Positions 33,431 to 43,290 of a DNA stretch of 64,000 bases are shown in pieces. The notes under the pieces are model-generated. The model saw only the letters and a program-made list of their open reading frames with translations. It was not told where the DNA came from and did no database searches. Position 1 is the first letter of the stretch. The number at the start of each line of letters is the position of its first letter. The stretch is taken from positions 310,001-374,000 of the forward strand of contig CATOTH010000005.1 in assembly GCA_951813065.1 (NCBI GenBank), written 5' to 3'. A program made the translations under genes and the position numbers. This DNA comes from an uncultured Bryobacterales bacterium. GTDB lineage: Bacteria; Acidobacteriota; Terriglobia; Bryobacterales; UBA6623.

Positions 33431-34594
33431 CTACCAGTCCGCCACCGACCCATCCTTGTGAAAATAGGCCATCGTCACTTCGCGCTCGAAGGGGTGCTTG
33501 CGTGCCTCCGCTTCATTGATGTCGATTCCGAGCCCAGGCGCCGTCGGCACCTGGCAGATGCCTTGCTGAACATCTAGCGGCTCGACGAGGATGTCGTTGC
33601 GCCAGGGGACGTCGGCTCGCACAACCTCTTGGATTAAGTAGTTGGGCGTGGCGAACCCGACGTGAATCGACGACGCAGTGCTGACCGGACCTTGCGGGTT
33701 GTGGCAGGCGACGCTGATCGAATAGGTCTCCGCCATGGCCGCGATCCTGCGCCCCTCGCTAATCCCCCCGCAATGCGAAATATCCGGCTGAATGACCGAG
33801 CAAGCGCGCTTCTCGAGGACCTCTCGGAACTCCCACCGGCCCACCAGTCGTTCGCCCGTTGCGATCGGAAATGGCAGCGCGCGCGCGACCTCCGCCAGAG
33901 CATCGACGTGCTCGGGCCAGCAGGGCTCCTCATACCAGTACAGGTTGTAGTCGGTCAGCAGCCTTCCGAACTGGATTGCCGTGGCCGGAGTCGTACGGGC
34001 GTGCAGGTCGAGCATGATGTCGATTTCGTCGCCGGCGGCCGTACGCATCGCCTCCACACATTTCGCCGCGTGCTTCAACACGGCGGCGCTTTCAACCATC
34101 TCCGCTACCGGGATCGGCATCGCCTTCACGGCGGTGAATCCCCGCACCATGCTTTCGAGGATGCGCTCGCCAAACGCCTCTGCGTCGCCGGTGCGGTACA
34201 TGCCTTCGAGCAAGCCGCCACCCAGGTGGTCGTAAAGTCGCAGGGTCTCGCGCACCGGGCCGCCCAAAAGCTCGCACACCGGACGCCCTAGCTCCTTTCC
34301 CTTGATATCCCACAGCGCTTGGTCGATCCCGCTCATGGCCGACATGTTGGTAATGCCACCCCGCCAGAAATACTGCCGATGCATGATCTGCCAGAGATGC
34401 TCGATGCGACGCGGGTCCTGACCGATTAACAACACGGAAAGATCCTCGACGGCGCCGACGACCGACTTCGTCTTCCATTCGAGCGTACACTCGCCCCATC
34501 CGTAGAGGCCCGGCTGGTCGGTGACCACCTTGACGAGCACCCAGTTGCGCATGCGCGCGTTGACGACCAAAGTTTCGATTGCTGTGATTTTCAC
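33431..34594 (-). CDS. Enolase-superfamily sugar-acid dehydratase (D-galactonate dehydratase type)
   Basis: 387 residues from the GTG at 34594 (VKITAIETLVVNARMRNW); upstream codons lack coding character. The enolase fold is shown by SGIDQALWDIKGKELGRPVCELLGG, the metal ligands in DIMLDLHARTTP, YWYEEPCWPEH and IATGERLVGRWEF, and the catalytic His region ACHNPQGPVS. These positions fit the mannonate/galactonate dehydratase subgroup. Expected reaction: beta-elimination of water from an aldonic acid to a 2-keto-3-deoxy acid. It leads the operon with the aminotransferase and IclR genes and is divergent from the ceramidase-like gene. An interrupted homologue lies at 10497-15123. Confidence 0.88.
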   Translation of the reverse strand: MKITAIETLVVNARMRNWVLVKVVTDQPGLYGWGECTLEWKTKSVVGAVEDLSVLLIGQDPRRIEHLWQIMHRQYFWRGGITNMSAMSGIDQALWDIKGKELGRPVCELLGGPVRETLRLYDHLGGGLLEGMYRTGDAEAFGERILESMVRGFTAVKAMPIPVAEMVESAAVLKHAAKCVEAMRTAAGDEIDIMLDLHARTTPATAIQFGRLLTDYNLYWYEEPCWPEHVDALAEVARALPFPIATGERLVGRWEFREVLEKRACSVIQPDISHCGGISEGRRIAAMAETYSISVACHNPQGPVSTASSIHVGFATPNYLIQEVVRADVPWRNDILVEPLDVQQGICQVPTAPGLGIDINEAEARKHPFEREVTMAYFHKDGSVADW

Positions 34595-34755
34595 AAAGGT
34601 TTGATTGCAACAGACTTCGCGGGCCTGCAACCTGGCTATTGCCATAGCGTCCAGCATCACGAACACAATGTGGCTTGAAGGTCCATCCGACTGGACGACA
34701 GGACGGGTGAGTCGAGTCCCGGCCCAGGGCACCCTCCTCGAACTAGAATTGAGGC

Positions 34756-36150
34756 ATGCACGAGCTGTTAGCGGGCGTTGGCCGCTGCGATATCACCCCT
34801 GCCCCAGGAACGCCACAGGGAGGCTGGGGGGCGCAAACCCACCAGCGCGGCGCGGGCACCGATCTGCCTCTGTTCGCCACCGCGATCGTCTTCCAGGACG
34901 TGGCTCAATCGGTCGCCACTATCGATATCGATTCCATCGGCTTCGATCCGGAATGGACTCAGCGTATCCTCGATGCGGTCTCCGCGCTCAGCGGCCTAGA
35001 GACCTCGAGCATTCGCTTGTCGTGCACGCACACCCATTCCGGCCCCAACACCTTCCGAATCCCGGTGATCACCGAAGGCCGCGACATGATTCTGGAATAC
35101 CTGGAGGGGCTTCCGCTGCAAATCGCCGGGGCCGTCTGGCAGGCCCAGCAGAAGCTCCGTCCCGTTCGTGTCGGCGCCGCCGCCGGCTCGTGTGAGATCA
35201 ATGTCAACCGCCGGCAGGAGCTCCCCGACGGGCGAATTGTAGTCGGCCGAAACCCCGGCGGCCCGGTTGACCACACGGTTCGGGTCGTTCGCATTGACGA
35301 GTTGGACGAACAACCGCTGGCCAACCTGGTTCACTACGCCTGCCACCCGACGACGGTGGGTTGGGACGCCGACGTCGCCACGCCCGACTATCCAGGAATG
35401 GCCAAGCGGGTCGTCGAAGAGCAACTCGGGGGCGTCTGCTTGTTCCTGCAAGGCGCGACCGGCAATATCGGCCCGCGCATGGGATTCACCGGCGATCTGT
35501 CGATCTACCGCCGCTTCGGCCGCCTGCTTGGTCTCGAGGCGTCCAAGCTCGCGCTCGGCATCGATACGCTGCCGCGGAAAGCGAAGCTGGTAGGCCTGCA
35601 AGAGTCCGGAACGACGATCGCGCTGTTCGAGGATGTTCCCGCCGAACCCAAGCCGGCGACCCTTGGCGTCCTATCCCGCTTCTTGCAGCTTCCCCTCAAA
35701 GAGCTCCCCCCGCCCGCCGAAGCCGAAGCGGAAGCCGAATCGCTGCGCAACGAGCTAGCGCGTCTCCGCCGCGAAGGAACCGAGGCAGAGATTCGCACCG
35801 CGACTTCCCGAGCCACTCAGGCCAGTATGAGGGCCGAGCGCGCACGCCTCCATCACGGTCGCAGCCACATCGACTGGCATTTGCAGGGTATCCGACTCGG
35901 CTCGGTCGCGCTCATCGGCATCCCCGGCGAGCCGTTTATCGAAATCAGCCAGGAGGTAGCCGCGCGATCTCCTTTTCCGCATACGTTATTTAGCGGTTAC
36001 TCGAACGGCGGCTTCAGCTATCTGCCGGTGCGTAGCGCCTACCTGGCCGGGGGATACGAGGTCGAGACCTCCCCGTTCTCACCCGACGCCGCGGAGATCG
36101 TCGTTGAAGAGTCGCTCCGCATGCTACAAGAACTCTGGGACGCCGCCTGA
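34756..36150 (+). CDS. Neutral/alkaline ceramidase-like hydrolase
   Basis: 464 residues without a clear signal peptide. The N-terminus AGVGRCDITPAPGTPQGGWG and the zinc-site motifs LSCTHTHSGPNTF and YACHPTTVGWDADVATPDYPG (in parts) match the neutral/alkaline non-lysosomal ceramidase domain. The catalytic loop is GATGNIGPRM. Late segments are GIPGEPFIEI and YSNGGFSYLPV. Bacterial members near sugar catabolic genes are often of unknown substrate, so amide hydrolysis is likely but ceramide is not proven. A coiled-coil insert around residues 320-360 is unusual. Confidence 0.8.
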   Translation: MHELLAGVGRCDITPAPGTPQGGWGAQTHQRGAGTDLPLFATAIVFQDVAQSVATIDIDSIGFDPEWTQRILDAVSALSGLETSSIRLSCTHTHSGPNTFRIPVITEGRDMILEYLEGLPLQIAGAVWQAQQKLRPVRVGAAAGSCEINVNRRQELPDGRIVVGRNPGGPVDHTVRVVRIDELDEQPLANLVHYACHPTTVGWDADVATPDYPGMAKRVVEEQLGGVCLFLQGATGNIGPRMGFTGDLSIYRRFGRLLGLEASKLALGIDTLPRKAKLVGLQESGTTIALFEDVPAEPKPATLGVLSRFLQLPLKELPPPAEAEAEAESLRNELARLRREGTEAEIRTATSRATQASMRAERARLHHGRSHIDWHLQGIRLGSVALIGIPGEPFIEISQEVAARSPFPHTLFSGYSNGGFSYLPVRSAYLAGGYEVETSPFSPDAAEIVVEESLRMLQELWDAA

Positions 36151-36166
36151 GCAAGCGTGTCCCGGC

Positions 36167-37615
36167 CTACGCGATGATCTCGTGGATCGGATGACCGAGG
36201 TCGATTTCGAGGCGCTTGCGCCCCGGAACCTCAAGCTTTTTCGCGTCCAACCCGAGCTGGTGCAGCACCGTCGCGTGAATGTCGGTGACATAGTGGCGGT
36301 CTTCGACAGCGTGAAAACCGATCTCGTCAGTCGCGCCATGGACGACGCCGCCTTTGATGCCGCCGCCAGCCAGCCATACCGAAAAGCCATAGGGATGATG
36401 GTTGCGTCCATTGGTTCCCTCTGATCCAGGCGTTCGCCCAAACTCAGTCGCAAACACAACGAGGGTGTCGTCGAACAGCCCGCGCTGCTTCAAGTCCTTC
36501 AGTAGACCCGCGATCGGCTTGTCGACCTGCTCGCAGAGCTCGGTATGGCCCTTTTTTAGATCGCTATGCGCGTCCCATTTGCCTGCGCCGCCGTTCTGTC
36601 CATGGAACACCTGTATGAACCTCACGCCTGACTCGGCCATTCTCCGGGCCGCTAGGCAGACTTCACCAAAGCTCCGCGTCGCTTCATGGTCGAGCCCGTA
36701 CATTCGTTGCGTCTCGTCGCTTTCTTCACGAAGCCGCATCACTTCCGGAACCGCCGTCTGCATCCGAAACGCCAGCTCGTACGACTTGATACGCGCTAGC
36801 ATCGCTGCGTCGTCGGGATACTCGGCCGTCGATAGACCGTTGAGCTCGCTCAACAGCTCGAACTCGCTCTGCTGTTCTTCTCGTGAAACTCCAGGCCCGA
36901 GGGTTGAAAAAGCCAAGGGGTCCTCGGGACGCACCGCAAGCTGGACGCCGCGATGCTGCGGCCCAAGATACGACGCTCCATGCGCCGCCAAGCCTCCGCA
37001 GCAAGTGTCAATCGGCTCCCCCAGCACGACGAACTGGGGAAGGTTTTCGTTCAAGGACCCGAGCCCGTAGTGCACCCATGAGCCGATTGTCGGGAACTGG
37101 CCCTCCAGAACATGGCGTCCGGTATGAAACTGCATCTGCGCGCCATGGTTGTTGTCTGTGGTCCACATTGACCGCACCACAGCGATGTCATCAACACACT
37201 CGGACAGGTTCGGCCACCAATCGCTGACTTCAATGCCGCTCTGGCCGCGCTTCTTGAACCCGGTCTGAAGCGGGTAAATGTTCGGCTCGACTTTGTGCAG
37301 GCCCACGATGAGCTCGCGCAGATTCTCCTTAACCAGCGGATTGTCCGCGAAATCTTTGAATGGCGTATCGCCCAGACGCATCCCGCCGTATTTGTTCAAG
37401 GCAGGCTTGGGATCGAAGGTCTCCACGTGGCTGACCCCGCCGATCATGAACAGCCAGATCACTCGCTTGGCCTTGGGAGCGAAATGGGGCTGGCCGTCCG
37501 GCGGCGCCCAGTCCGCGGTCGAACCGTTAAGCATAGAGCCGAGCGCTAGCCCGGTGAACCCCATACCTAGGTCCGCCAGAAATTTTCGTCTCGGGGCGTG
37601 ATGAGCTTTTCCCAC
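36167..37615 (-). CDS. DUF1501 Tat-exported protein
   Basis: 482 residues with a twin-arginine signal ([20 protein letters not shown]). Family hallmarks include [29 protein letters not shown], the middle [52 protein letters not shown] and the C-terminus [15 protein letters not shown]. The fold is sulfatase/alkaline-phosphatase-like, but the usual Cys/Ser site is lacking; function is unproven. It follows the PSD1 cytochrome gene by 23 bp, the standard planctomycete-type pair. Confidence 0.95.
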   Translation of the reverse strand: MGKAHHAPRRKFLADLGMGFTGLALGSMLNGSTADWAPPDGQPHFAPKAKRVIWLFMIGGVSHVETFDPKPALNKYGGMRLGDTPFKDFADNPLVKENLRELIVGLHKVEPNIYPLQTGFKKRGQSGIEVSDWWPNLSECVDDIAVVRSMWTTDNNHGAQMQFHTGRHVLEGQFPTIGSWVHYGLGSLNENLPQFVVLGEPIDTCCGGLAAHGASYLGPQHRGVQLAVRPEDPLAFSTLGPGVSREEQQSEFELLSELNGLSTAEYPDDAAMLARIKSYELAFRMQTAVPEVMRLREESDETQRMYGLDHEATRSFGEVCLAARRMAESGVRFIQVFHGQNGGAGKWDAHSDLKKGHTELCEQVDKPIAGLLKDLKQRGLFDDTLVVFATEFGRTPGSEGTNGRNHHPYGFSVWLAGGGIKGGVVHGATDEIGFHAVEDRHYVTDIHATVLHQLGLDAKKLEVPGRKRLEIDLGHPIHEIIA

Positions 37616-37638
37616 TTGGTTGATGCTCCTCTATCGAA

Positions 37639-40266
37639 CTATCGAATCGTTACGAAATCGTTGTGGTTGAGCAACACATGGACGAGGTTCTCCCTGGCCC
37701 GAGCCACCCCAGGCTGGGTCACCTCCCACGCGGCTAACCGGCCAGGCTGGCGAAGCAGAAATCGCACACCCACCTCCTGCTCGTCGGTGCTGGGACGACG
37801 TCCCAGGATGGTCTCGAACGCCGCCTCCACAAAGTCCGCCGGATCGTGGTCCGTCCCGATCTTGGTGGCGAGATCGCGCGATTTCTCCACGCTCAACTGA
37901 CTATTGACCAGCGCTAGCGCCTGTTGCGGCGAGACACTTTCGTCGCGCGCGTAGCACTCGGTCGGGTTCGGCCCGTCGAAGGCCTTCAAGAACTCCATCT
38001 GCGTATCGGGCGAATGCCGAAAATAGATGCTGCGCCGATTCGACACCAAGCCCTCGGTCTCGTCGATCTCCGGCCCGCCCATCTCCAGGTCCAACTTCCC
38101 GGCGATCGATAAGATGCTGTCGCGAACCGCCTCGGCCTCCATGCGCCGCGGATTCATGCGCCATAAGTAGCGGTTGTTGGGGTCGACCGCCACGTTCGGG
38201 TGATCGAGATCACCCGCCGTTGAGCGCATACGGTAGGTCGCGCTGGTCACCATCAGCCGATGCATCGCCTTCAGGCTCCAGCCGCTGTTGACGAGCTCGG
38301 TGGCAAGCCAATCTAGCAGCTCGGGGTGCGACGGCGTCTTGCCGTTGAGGCCGAAATCGAAGACCGTCTCGACCAGGGGCTTGCCGAAGTGGCGTAGCCA
38401 CACATGATTGATCGCCACCCGCGCCGTCAGGGGGTTCTCCGCCGACCCGATCCACTTCGCCAGCGCCGTCCTGCGGCCGGTGCTCCTGCTGGGATATACC
38501 TCGCCGATCGTGTGATAGCCCTCCGACGCCTGGGTCAAGGCGGCCATCGCCTCGGCAATTCGTTTCTTGGCCTCGCCGATGACCTTCTCATCCGGCTTCT
38601 CGGCGGCGAGGGCCTTGTCGAAATCCAGCTTGGCCCGTAGCAGGTTCTCGTCCGCCTTAAGAATCCCCGCCTTGCGCTCCGCCTCACGAGCCTTGACGGC
38701 GAAGGCCTCATAGTCAGGGTCGGGCGGGATGGAATACTTGGCTTTATCGGCTTTGATCCGCGCGGCCAGCGCAATCGCGTGCTCCTTGGCCGCGGCCAAC
38801 GTCTTTTCCGCGACCTTCAGCTTATCCGCGGCCGCGCTCATCTTCTCGTAGCCCTCGGCGACGCTCAGAACGCCGACTTCTTTCTCGACACCCGCAAACT
38901 CCTCGTGTTTCTTGGCCAACGCGGTTTCCGCCGATTCGATGTTGGCCTTCGCCTTCGCCGTCAAGTCTTCATGGACGAAAGAGCGGTGATCGGGGTAGTA
39001 CGAAGAGAGCGGCAAGGTCACGGGTTCGATCGGACCCAGGCCGGACCCGAACAACCGCGGCGTCTTGGGCTCGAGTTCCTTGTCCTTGTCCGGCTGCTGG
39101 ATGTTGCCGCGGATGTAGAGATACGTAGGCGTTGCTTCGTCGGAGTCGTAGACCCGCGATAGGCCGTCCTTGTCCACATCCACCTCGCCCGGCACTCGAT
39201 CCACCCGTACGTGGTAGGGCTCGAAGAAGGCTCGGAACTGATAGTACTCTTGCTGCGAAATCGGATCGTATTTGTGATCGTGACACCGTGCGCACTTGAC
39301 CGTCAGCCCCAGCATTCCGAGGGCCGTGTGGTCGACGGCGTCTTGCATCCACCCGTCGCGGTCGTACTTAGCATAGTTTCGAGCCAGGAAGCCGGTTGCG
39401 CGTAGCGCCTTGGGGTCATCGGGGGCCACTTCGTCAGCCGCCAGCATCTCCAGGATCATGCGGTCGTAGCCCTTGTCGTCGTTGAGCGATTCGACGATCC
39501 AGTCGCGCCAGCGCCACATGAATCGATGGCTGTTGCGGACGTCGTTCCCCTTGCGCCAGCCGTACCAGTCGCTGTAGCGCCAGATGTCCATCCAGTGACG
39601 GCCCCAGCGCTCGCCATAGCGCTGGTCGCCGAGCAGTCGATCCGCCGCCGCTTCGTACGCTTGGGGAGAGCGGTCGGTCAGAAATTCGTTGAGTTCGTCG
39701 CGGCTCGGTGGCACGCCCACCAAGTCGAGATACAACCGCCGCAAGAGCAGGCCGCGGTCGGTTTCGGGCATCGGCGTCAGGTTTCGCCGCTCGTGCTCGG
39801 CCGCGACGAAGGCGTCAATCGGGTTGCGAGTCCATTCATCGTTGACCGTCGTGGGAACAGCCGGTCGCTCGGGCCGCTCGAACGACCAATGATCGAGCAG
39901 GGGCGCTACAGCTTGCGTTTGAGCTTTCGACTCATACTCTGCTCCTCCGTCAATCCAATCCGCGAGCACGGCAAGATCTTCATCCGGAAGCTTCGGCGAC
40001 TGCAACGGCATATGCGGGGTGGCTGTGTGGTTGGCCACCCGCATCAGCAGGCTTTCCTCGGAGTTGCCCGGCACAATGGCCGGCCCCCTGTCCCCGCCGC
40101 GAATCCCCAGAGCACGGCTCGAAAGGTCCAGACCGGACTGCTTCTGAGCGCCTATATGGCAAGGCAAGCACTTCTGCTTCAGGAGCCGAACCGCGTCAGG
40201 TTCTTGCCCAAAACAACAAAGCGCCGCGACCAAAAGAAGAAATGCACCCCTCCCTAACACCGGCAT
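37639..40266 (-). CDS. PSD1-type cytochrome with DUF1549 and DUF1553 domains
   Basis: 875 residues with a signal peptide (AFLLLVAALCCFGQ). The N-terminal heme c site is CLPCH (Cys33, Cys36, His37), in the planctomycete cytochrome C domain. DUF1549 follows (RNPIDAFVAAEHERRNLTPMPETDRGLLLRRLYLDLVG in parts), then a coiled-coil insert around residues 440-560, then DUF1553 (YPSRSTGRRTALAKWIGSAENPLTARVAINHVWLRHFGKPLVET in parts). Expected periplasmic redox role, partner to the DUF1501 protein. The pathway is unknown; links to complex polymer oxidation are a hypothesis in the literature on Planctomycetes. Confidence 0.95.
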   Translation of the reverse strand: MPVLGRGAFLLLVAALCCFGQEPDAVRLLKQKCLPCHIGAQKQSGLDLSSRALGIRGGDRGPAIVPGNSEESLLMRVANHTATPHMPLQSPKLPDEDLAVLADWIDGGAEYESKAQTQAVAPLLDHWSFERPERPAVPTTVNDEWTRNPIDAFVAAEHERRNLTPMPETDRGLLLRRLYLDLVGVPPSRDELNEFLTDRSPQAYEAAADRLLGDQRYGERWGRHWMDIWRYSDWYGWRKGNDVRNSHRFMWRWRDWIVESLNDDKGYDRMILEMLAADEVAPDDPKALRATGFLARNYAKYDRDGWMQDAVDHTALGMLGLTVKCARCHDHKYDPISQQEYYQFRAFFEPYHVRVDRVPGEVDVDKDGLSRVYDSDEATPTYLYIRGNIQQPDKDKELEPKTPRLFGSGLGPIEPVTLPLSSYYPDHRSFVHEDLTAKAKANIESAETALAKKHEEFAGVEKEVGVLSVAEGYEKMSAAADKLKVAEKTLAAAKEHAIALAARIKADKAKYSIPPDPDYEAFAVKAREAERKAGILKADENLLRAKLDFDKALAAEKPDEKVIGEAKKRIAEAMAALTQASEGYHTIGEVYPSRSTGRRTALAKWIGSAENPLTARVAINHVWLRHFGKPLVETVFDFGLNGKTPSHPELLDWLATELVNSGWSLKAMHRLMVTSATYRMRSTAGDLDHPNVAVDPNNRYLWRMNPRRMEAEAVRDSILSIAGKLDLEMGGPEIDETEGLVSNRRSIYFRHSPDTQMEFLKAFDGPNPTECYARDESVSPQQALALVNSQLSVEKSRDLATKIGTDHDPADFVEAAFETILGRRPSTDEQEVGVRFLLRQPGRLAAWEVTQPGVARARENLVHVLLNHNDFVTIR

Positions 40267-40462
40267 TTGGGCTTAGTCTACCGCCTCAATCGATGGCCCA
40301 GCAATTCGAACTGGCGGCTATGTTCATGATCATGGACGGATTCTGGCACCAGCGTGCCGCACGGCATCTTCCACGACAACACGAAGATTGCTGTAGCGAG
40401 GACCTTCGGCGGCGGGACTCGCCAGCGGACGTGGGTCTTCTTCGCGCTGCAGTCGCACTGCT

Positions 40463-40578
40463 GTGCGGTCGCTCGTGGTTGTAGTCCACCCCTCCATGCT
40501 TCGAGCTGTCGCCGCGTGTCAGCGAAACTGGTGAACCAGCTTGTGTTCAGGCACTCCTCCCGCAGGCGCCCATTGAAG
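40463..40578 (-). pseudogene. IS3-family OrfB C-terminal remnant (frameshifted)
   Basis: The minus strand reads SFNGRLREECLNTSWFTSFADTRRQLEAW in one frame; DYNHERPHSSA follows in another, the typical end of IS3-group integrase domains (ESFNGRLRDECLN, NxxRPHSSL). About 40 codons remain with a frameshift between the halves. The flanking 40267-40462 shows no coherent gene. The fragment adjoins a tyrosine-recombinase scrap. Confidence 0.75.
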
Positions 40579-40664
40579 CTGTGCCGCGTACTTTTCCATG
40601 GCCTGCACCAGTTGCGGCCCCAGCGGCACGAGGCGTGTTTTGCCGTAACGTTGCGCGCAACGTT
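40576..40664 (-). pseudogene. Tyrosine-recombinase catalytic-domain scrap
   Basis: The minus strand reads RCAQRYGKTRLVPLGPQLVQAMEKYAAQLQ, resembling the GKGxKxRxVPL segment of the integrase catalytic domain that carries the conserved lysine. The catalytic Arg, His and Tyr are missing. It is fused directly to the IS3 remnant, so this is a recombination scar. Short, so moderately sure. Confidence 0.5.
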
Positions 40665-40668
40665 ACGG
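40643..40668. repeat. Perfect 26-bp palindrome
   Basis: CCGTAACGTTGC facing GCAACGTTACGG around a central GC/CG step, perfect over 26 bp with no spacer. It overlaps the tyrosine-recombinase scrap and lies 40 bp from the end of the ASPIC/UnbV gene. It could be a recombination site, a dimeric protein site or a bidirectional terminator, though it lacks T-runs. Confidence 0.7.
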
Positions 40669-40705
40669 GAAATCGCGATGCTTCCCGCTAGCCGTGCCGT
40701 CCCGG

Positions 40706-42466
40706 TCAATGATCCTCCTCAGAGGCGAGCGAACCTCGACCTTCCACCAGCGTGATCTCTCGATTGGCGGCGGCAGGCCCGTAAATCTCCGTTCGTCCGG
40801 TGGGCCAGCGCACTTCGATCCGATCCACGTGTCCGTTGTCGCCGAGTCCGAAATGAAGCCGAGCGTCATTGCTCGAAAGGAAGCTGCCGCCGCTCCGCGC
40901 CTCCCGGACCAAGTCCAGCGGGCCCGTCCGCAAGCGAACAACTGAGCCCAGGCCGTCCCGATTCGACGTAACTCCACGTAGCCGCACCTGAAGCCAATTG
41001 GACTTCGCGGCGCGATTCACGAGCAGGCTGGGAGCCACATCGAGATTGTTGATGACGATTTCGATGTCGCCGTCATTGTCCAAGTCACCGAAAGCCGCTC
41101 CCCGCCCTGAGTTTGTCTCCGTGATGCCCGGGCCAGAGCGGGCGGAAACGTCAATGAACCCTCCTTGGCCGGTGTTCCAGTAGACATTCTTGGATTGCCG
41201 GAACCGGCTTTTCCCGCCAAGCTTGTCTACTTCGGGGTATACATGCCCGTTGGTCATGAACACGTCCTGGCGCCCATCGTGGTCGATATCCAAGAAGGCT
41301 ACTCCCCAGCCTACGAAATGCGTGTTCACTCCGAGGCCCGCGTCAATTGCCAGTTCGGAAAACAGCCCGTTGCCCTCGTTGCGGTAAAGGGACGGTATGT
41401 CGGCATCGAAGTTCGTCTTCACGATGTCCATGCGCCCATCGCCATCAAAGTCGCCGGCATCTGCACCCATGCCGCCTTGCTCTTTGCCGTCGGCGTTGAG
41501 GGCAGTACCGGAGAGCAGTCCCTCGTCGGTGAAAGTACCGTCTTGATTGTTGCGGAACAGGATGCTGGGACTTGAGTCGCATGCGATATAGACATCCGTC
41601 CAGCCGTCGCCGTCGAAGTCTCCCGGCAGGACCGAGAAGCAGTAGTAGCCGCTCGGCTCGTTGAATCCGCTTTCTGCGGAAACGTCGGCGAACTCTCCTG
41701 GCGAGACCTGCCGATAGAGCGCGTTCGTTCCTCCGGGAAGTCCTCGGGGCCCGCAGACGACGGGACGCCCAAGATACTCGCAAAGTTCGTTCTCTCCAGG
41801 CTTGGGGACGGTGGCGCGGTCGAACTCAAGGTAGTTGGCCAGCGCCAGATCCAACAAGCCGTCACGGTCGTAGTCGATGAAGGCGCAGCCGGCGCTCCAG
41901 CGGCGATCACGGACTGTCAGGCCGGCAGCCTCCGTGACATCTTCGAACGAGCCGTCGCCCAGGTTGCGGTATAGCGTGTCAGGCCCGTAGGAAGTTACAA
42001 GCAAATCCGGGTAGCCGTCGTTGTCGTAGTCGCCGACGCACGCACCTTGCCCCCAGCCGCCTCGGATCAATCCCGCAGGAGCGGTCACGTCCCCGAACCG
42101 AAGGCCTCCTAGGTTGCGGAAGAGCCGGTTGGACAATTCAGCGCGGGAAGGATCCTCGTCCCAGCGGCTCCCGTTCACGAAGAAGATGTCGAGGAGTCCG
42201 TCTTGGTCGAAGTCAAGCAACGCGACACCGCTGCCTGTCGTCTCAATGATGTAGTCCTTTCGAGCAGGACTCGCCGCGACGTGCCGGAATGCGAGGCCCG
42301 CATCGTCGGCAATATCGAGGTATTGGATCGCGGGTAGCGGGCCCTCGTAGCGGAATCCCGGTGTCGTGGAGACAACCCGGCCTCCTACCATGCCTTGCGC
42401 TGCAGCTGGAGACGGGATTCCAGCAAGGATCGAGGCGGCAAGCGTGGCAAGGGTCACCAAGTTCAT
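40706..42466 (-). CDS. CRTAC1-type FG-GAP/ASPIC-UnbV propeller protein
   Basis: 586 residues from the ATG at 42466 (MNLVTLATLAASILAG signal). Repeated FG-GAP/VCBS units with calcium loops follow: LLDFDQDGLLDIFFVNG, VGDYDNDGYPDLLVTSYG, FIDYDRDGLLDLALANY, PGDFDGDGWTDVYIAC, FGDLDNDGDIEIVINNL. The C-terminal ASPIC/UnbV domain has SNWLQVRLRGVTSNRDGLGSVVRL and DRIEVRWPTGRTE. Such secreted seven-bladed propellers are numerous in Acidobacteria; binding partner unknown. The gene appears intact despite scars on both sides. Confidence 0.93.
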   Translation of the reverse strand: MNLVTLATLAASILAGIPSPAAAQGMVGGRVVSTTPGFRYEGPLPAIQYLDIADDAGLAFRHVAASPARKDYIIETTGSGVALLDFDQDGLLDIFFVNGSRWDEDPSRAELSNRLFRNLGGLRFGDVTAPAGLIRGGWGQGACVGDYDNDGYPDLLVTSYGPDTLYRNLGDGSFEDVTEAAGLTVRDRRWSAGCAFIDYDRDGLLDLALANYLEFDRATVPKPGENELCEYLGRPVVCGPRGLPGGTNALYRQVSPGEFADVSAESGFNEPSGYYCFSVLPGDFDGDGWTDVYIACDSSPSILFRNNQDGTFTDEGLLSGTALNADGKEQGGMGADAGDFDGDGRMDIVKTNFDADIPSLYRNEGNGLFSELAIDAGLGVNTHFVGWGVAFLDIDHDGRQDVFMTNGHVYPEVDKLGGKSRFRQSKNVYWNTGQGGFIDVSARSGPGITETNSGRGAAFGDLDNDGDIEIVINNLDVAPSLLVNRAAKSNWLQVRLRGVTSNRDGLGSVVRLRTGPLDLVREARSGGSFLSSNDARLHFGLGDNGHVDRIEVRWPTGRTEIYGPAAANREITLVEGRGSLASEEDH

Positions 42467-42551
42467 GGGGCTTGCGACAGGCACTGTCCAGGATGAGGCT
42501 GATGTTCCGTCCACCACGAACTCCGCTGCGGCTGCAGTGTCGATTACTAGG

Positions 42552-42892
42552 TTAGGGAATTGCTTGCGACAGTGCCGGAACCCAAATCCGGGCCTTAGGC
42601 TTGCGGTTGCACGCAGTCGCGTTGACTTCTGTCGCCGCCAATAGCGCCGCAGCCGTCCTCGCGCTCTCTTTCACCCTGCGTTCCGGCAAGGTTCTAGCCC
42701 GGATCCGAGGCACTAACACCCCGGAACAAAATGTTGCGCGCAGCATTGGCACCGCGATCCATTGCCCGCAGTAGTGACACATGCACGACCGCACGGGAAG
42801 CTCCACCCTCTGCGCGGCCATTTGCCCGCACTCAATACACGTTTGCGACGTATTCCTGCGATTGACCTTCCGCATTTGGCCACCGGAACTCT
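42552..42892 (-). pseudogene. IS200/IS605-type TnpB (OrfB) C-terminal remnant
   Basis: The minus strand reads RKVNRRNTSQTCIECGQMAAQ, then RSCMCHYCGQWIAVPMLRATFCSGVLV. The CxxC...CxxC zinc ribbon after a TSQxC motif is the C-terminal hallmark of TnpB. The RuvC aspartate motif is degraded (IAVPMLRATF in place of xxDxNAA). The remnant joins the end of the truncated FAD oxidoreductase at about 42893. Upstream TnpB domains are gone. Confidence 0.78.
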
Positions 42893-43093
42893 CAGCTTTT
42901 CTGTCGGCTCAAGCACGACAACCGATGCACCCGCCCGGACGGCGGAGATGGCGGCGAGGATGCCGCCGACCGTGCCGCCATACACCACGACGTCGTAATC
43001 CTCCTGCTGGTCGTTGTCGGCCGTGAACGGCAGACCGCAGCTCGCGGCAGTCAGCGGCACGCCCAAGAGTGGAAGGAATCGACGACGTTGCAT
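42893..43093 (-). pseudogene. FAD-dependent oxidoreductase, N-terminal fragment
   Basis: From the ATG at 43093 the frame reads MQRRRFLPLLGVPLTAASCG (a Tat/lipoprotein-like signal). EDYDVVVYGGTVGGILAAIS and VRAGASVVVLEPTEKL follow, a Rossmann GxGxxG-type FAD site where the third Gly is in VYGGTVGG. After 67 codons it changes into TnpB DNA. Only the dinucleotide-binding start remains, so it is not functional. Confidence 0.75.
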
Positions 43094-43290
43094 CTGAGAA
43101 CTCGCTTCAACCCGCGTGACCAGGCTAGCTGGAATCCCCGTGTCGCGCAACAGCTCCGATGCTTCGATCCTCCGGATGTGCAACGTCCGACCTCGGGGCA
43201 CACTATGCCGATCGGTGCTGCGCCGTTGGGGGAGCGGTTCGCCAGGTGACTGCAAACAGGAAAGCGAGACTCCAGGTCCACGCGGACGCG

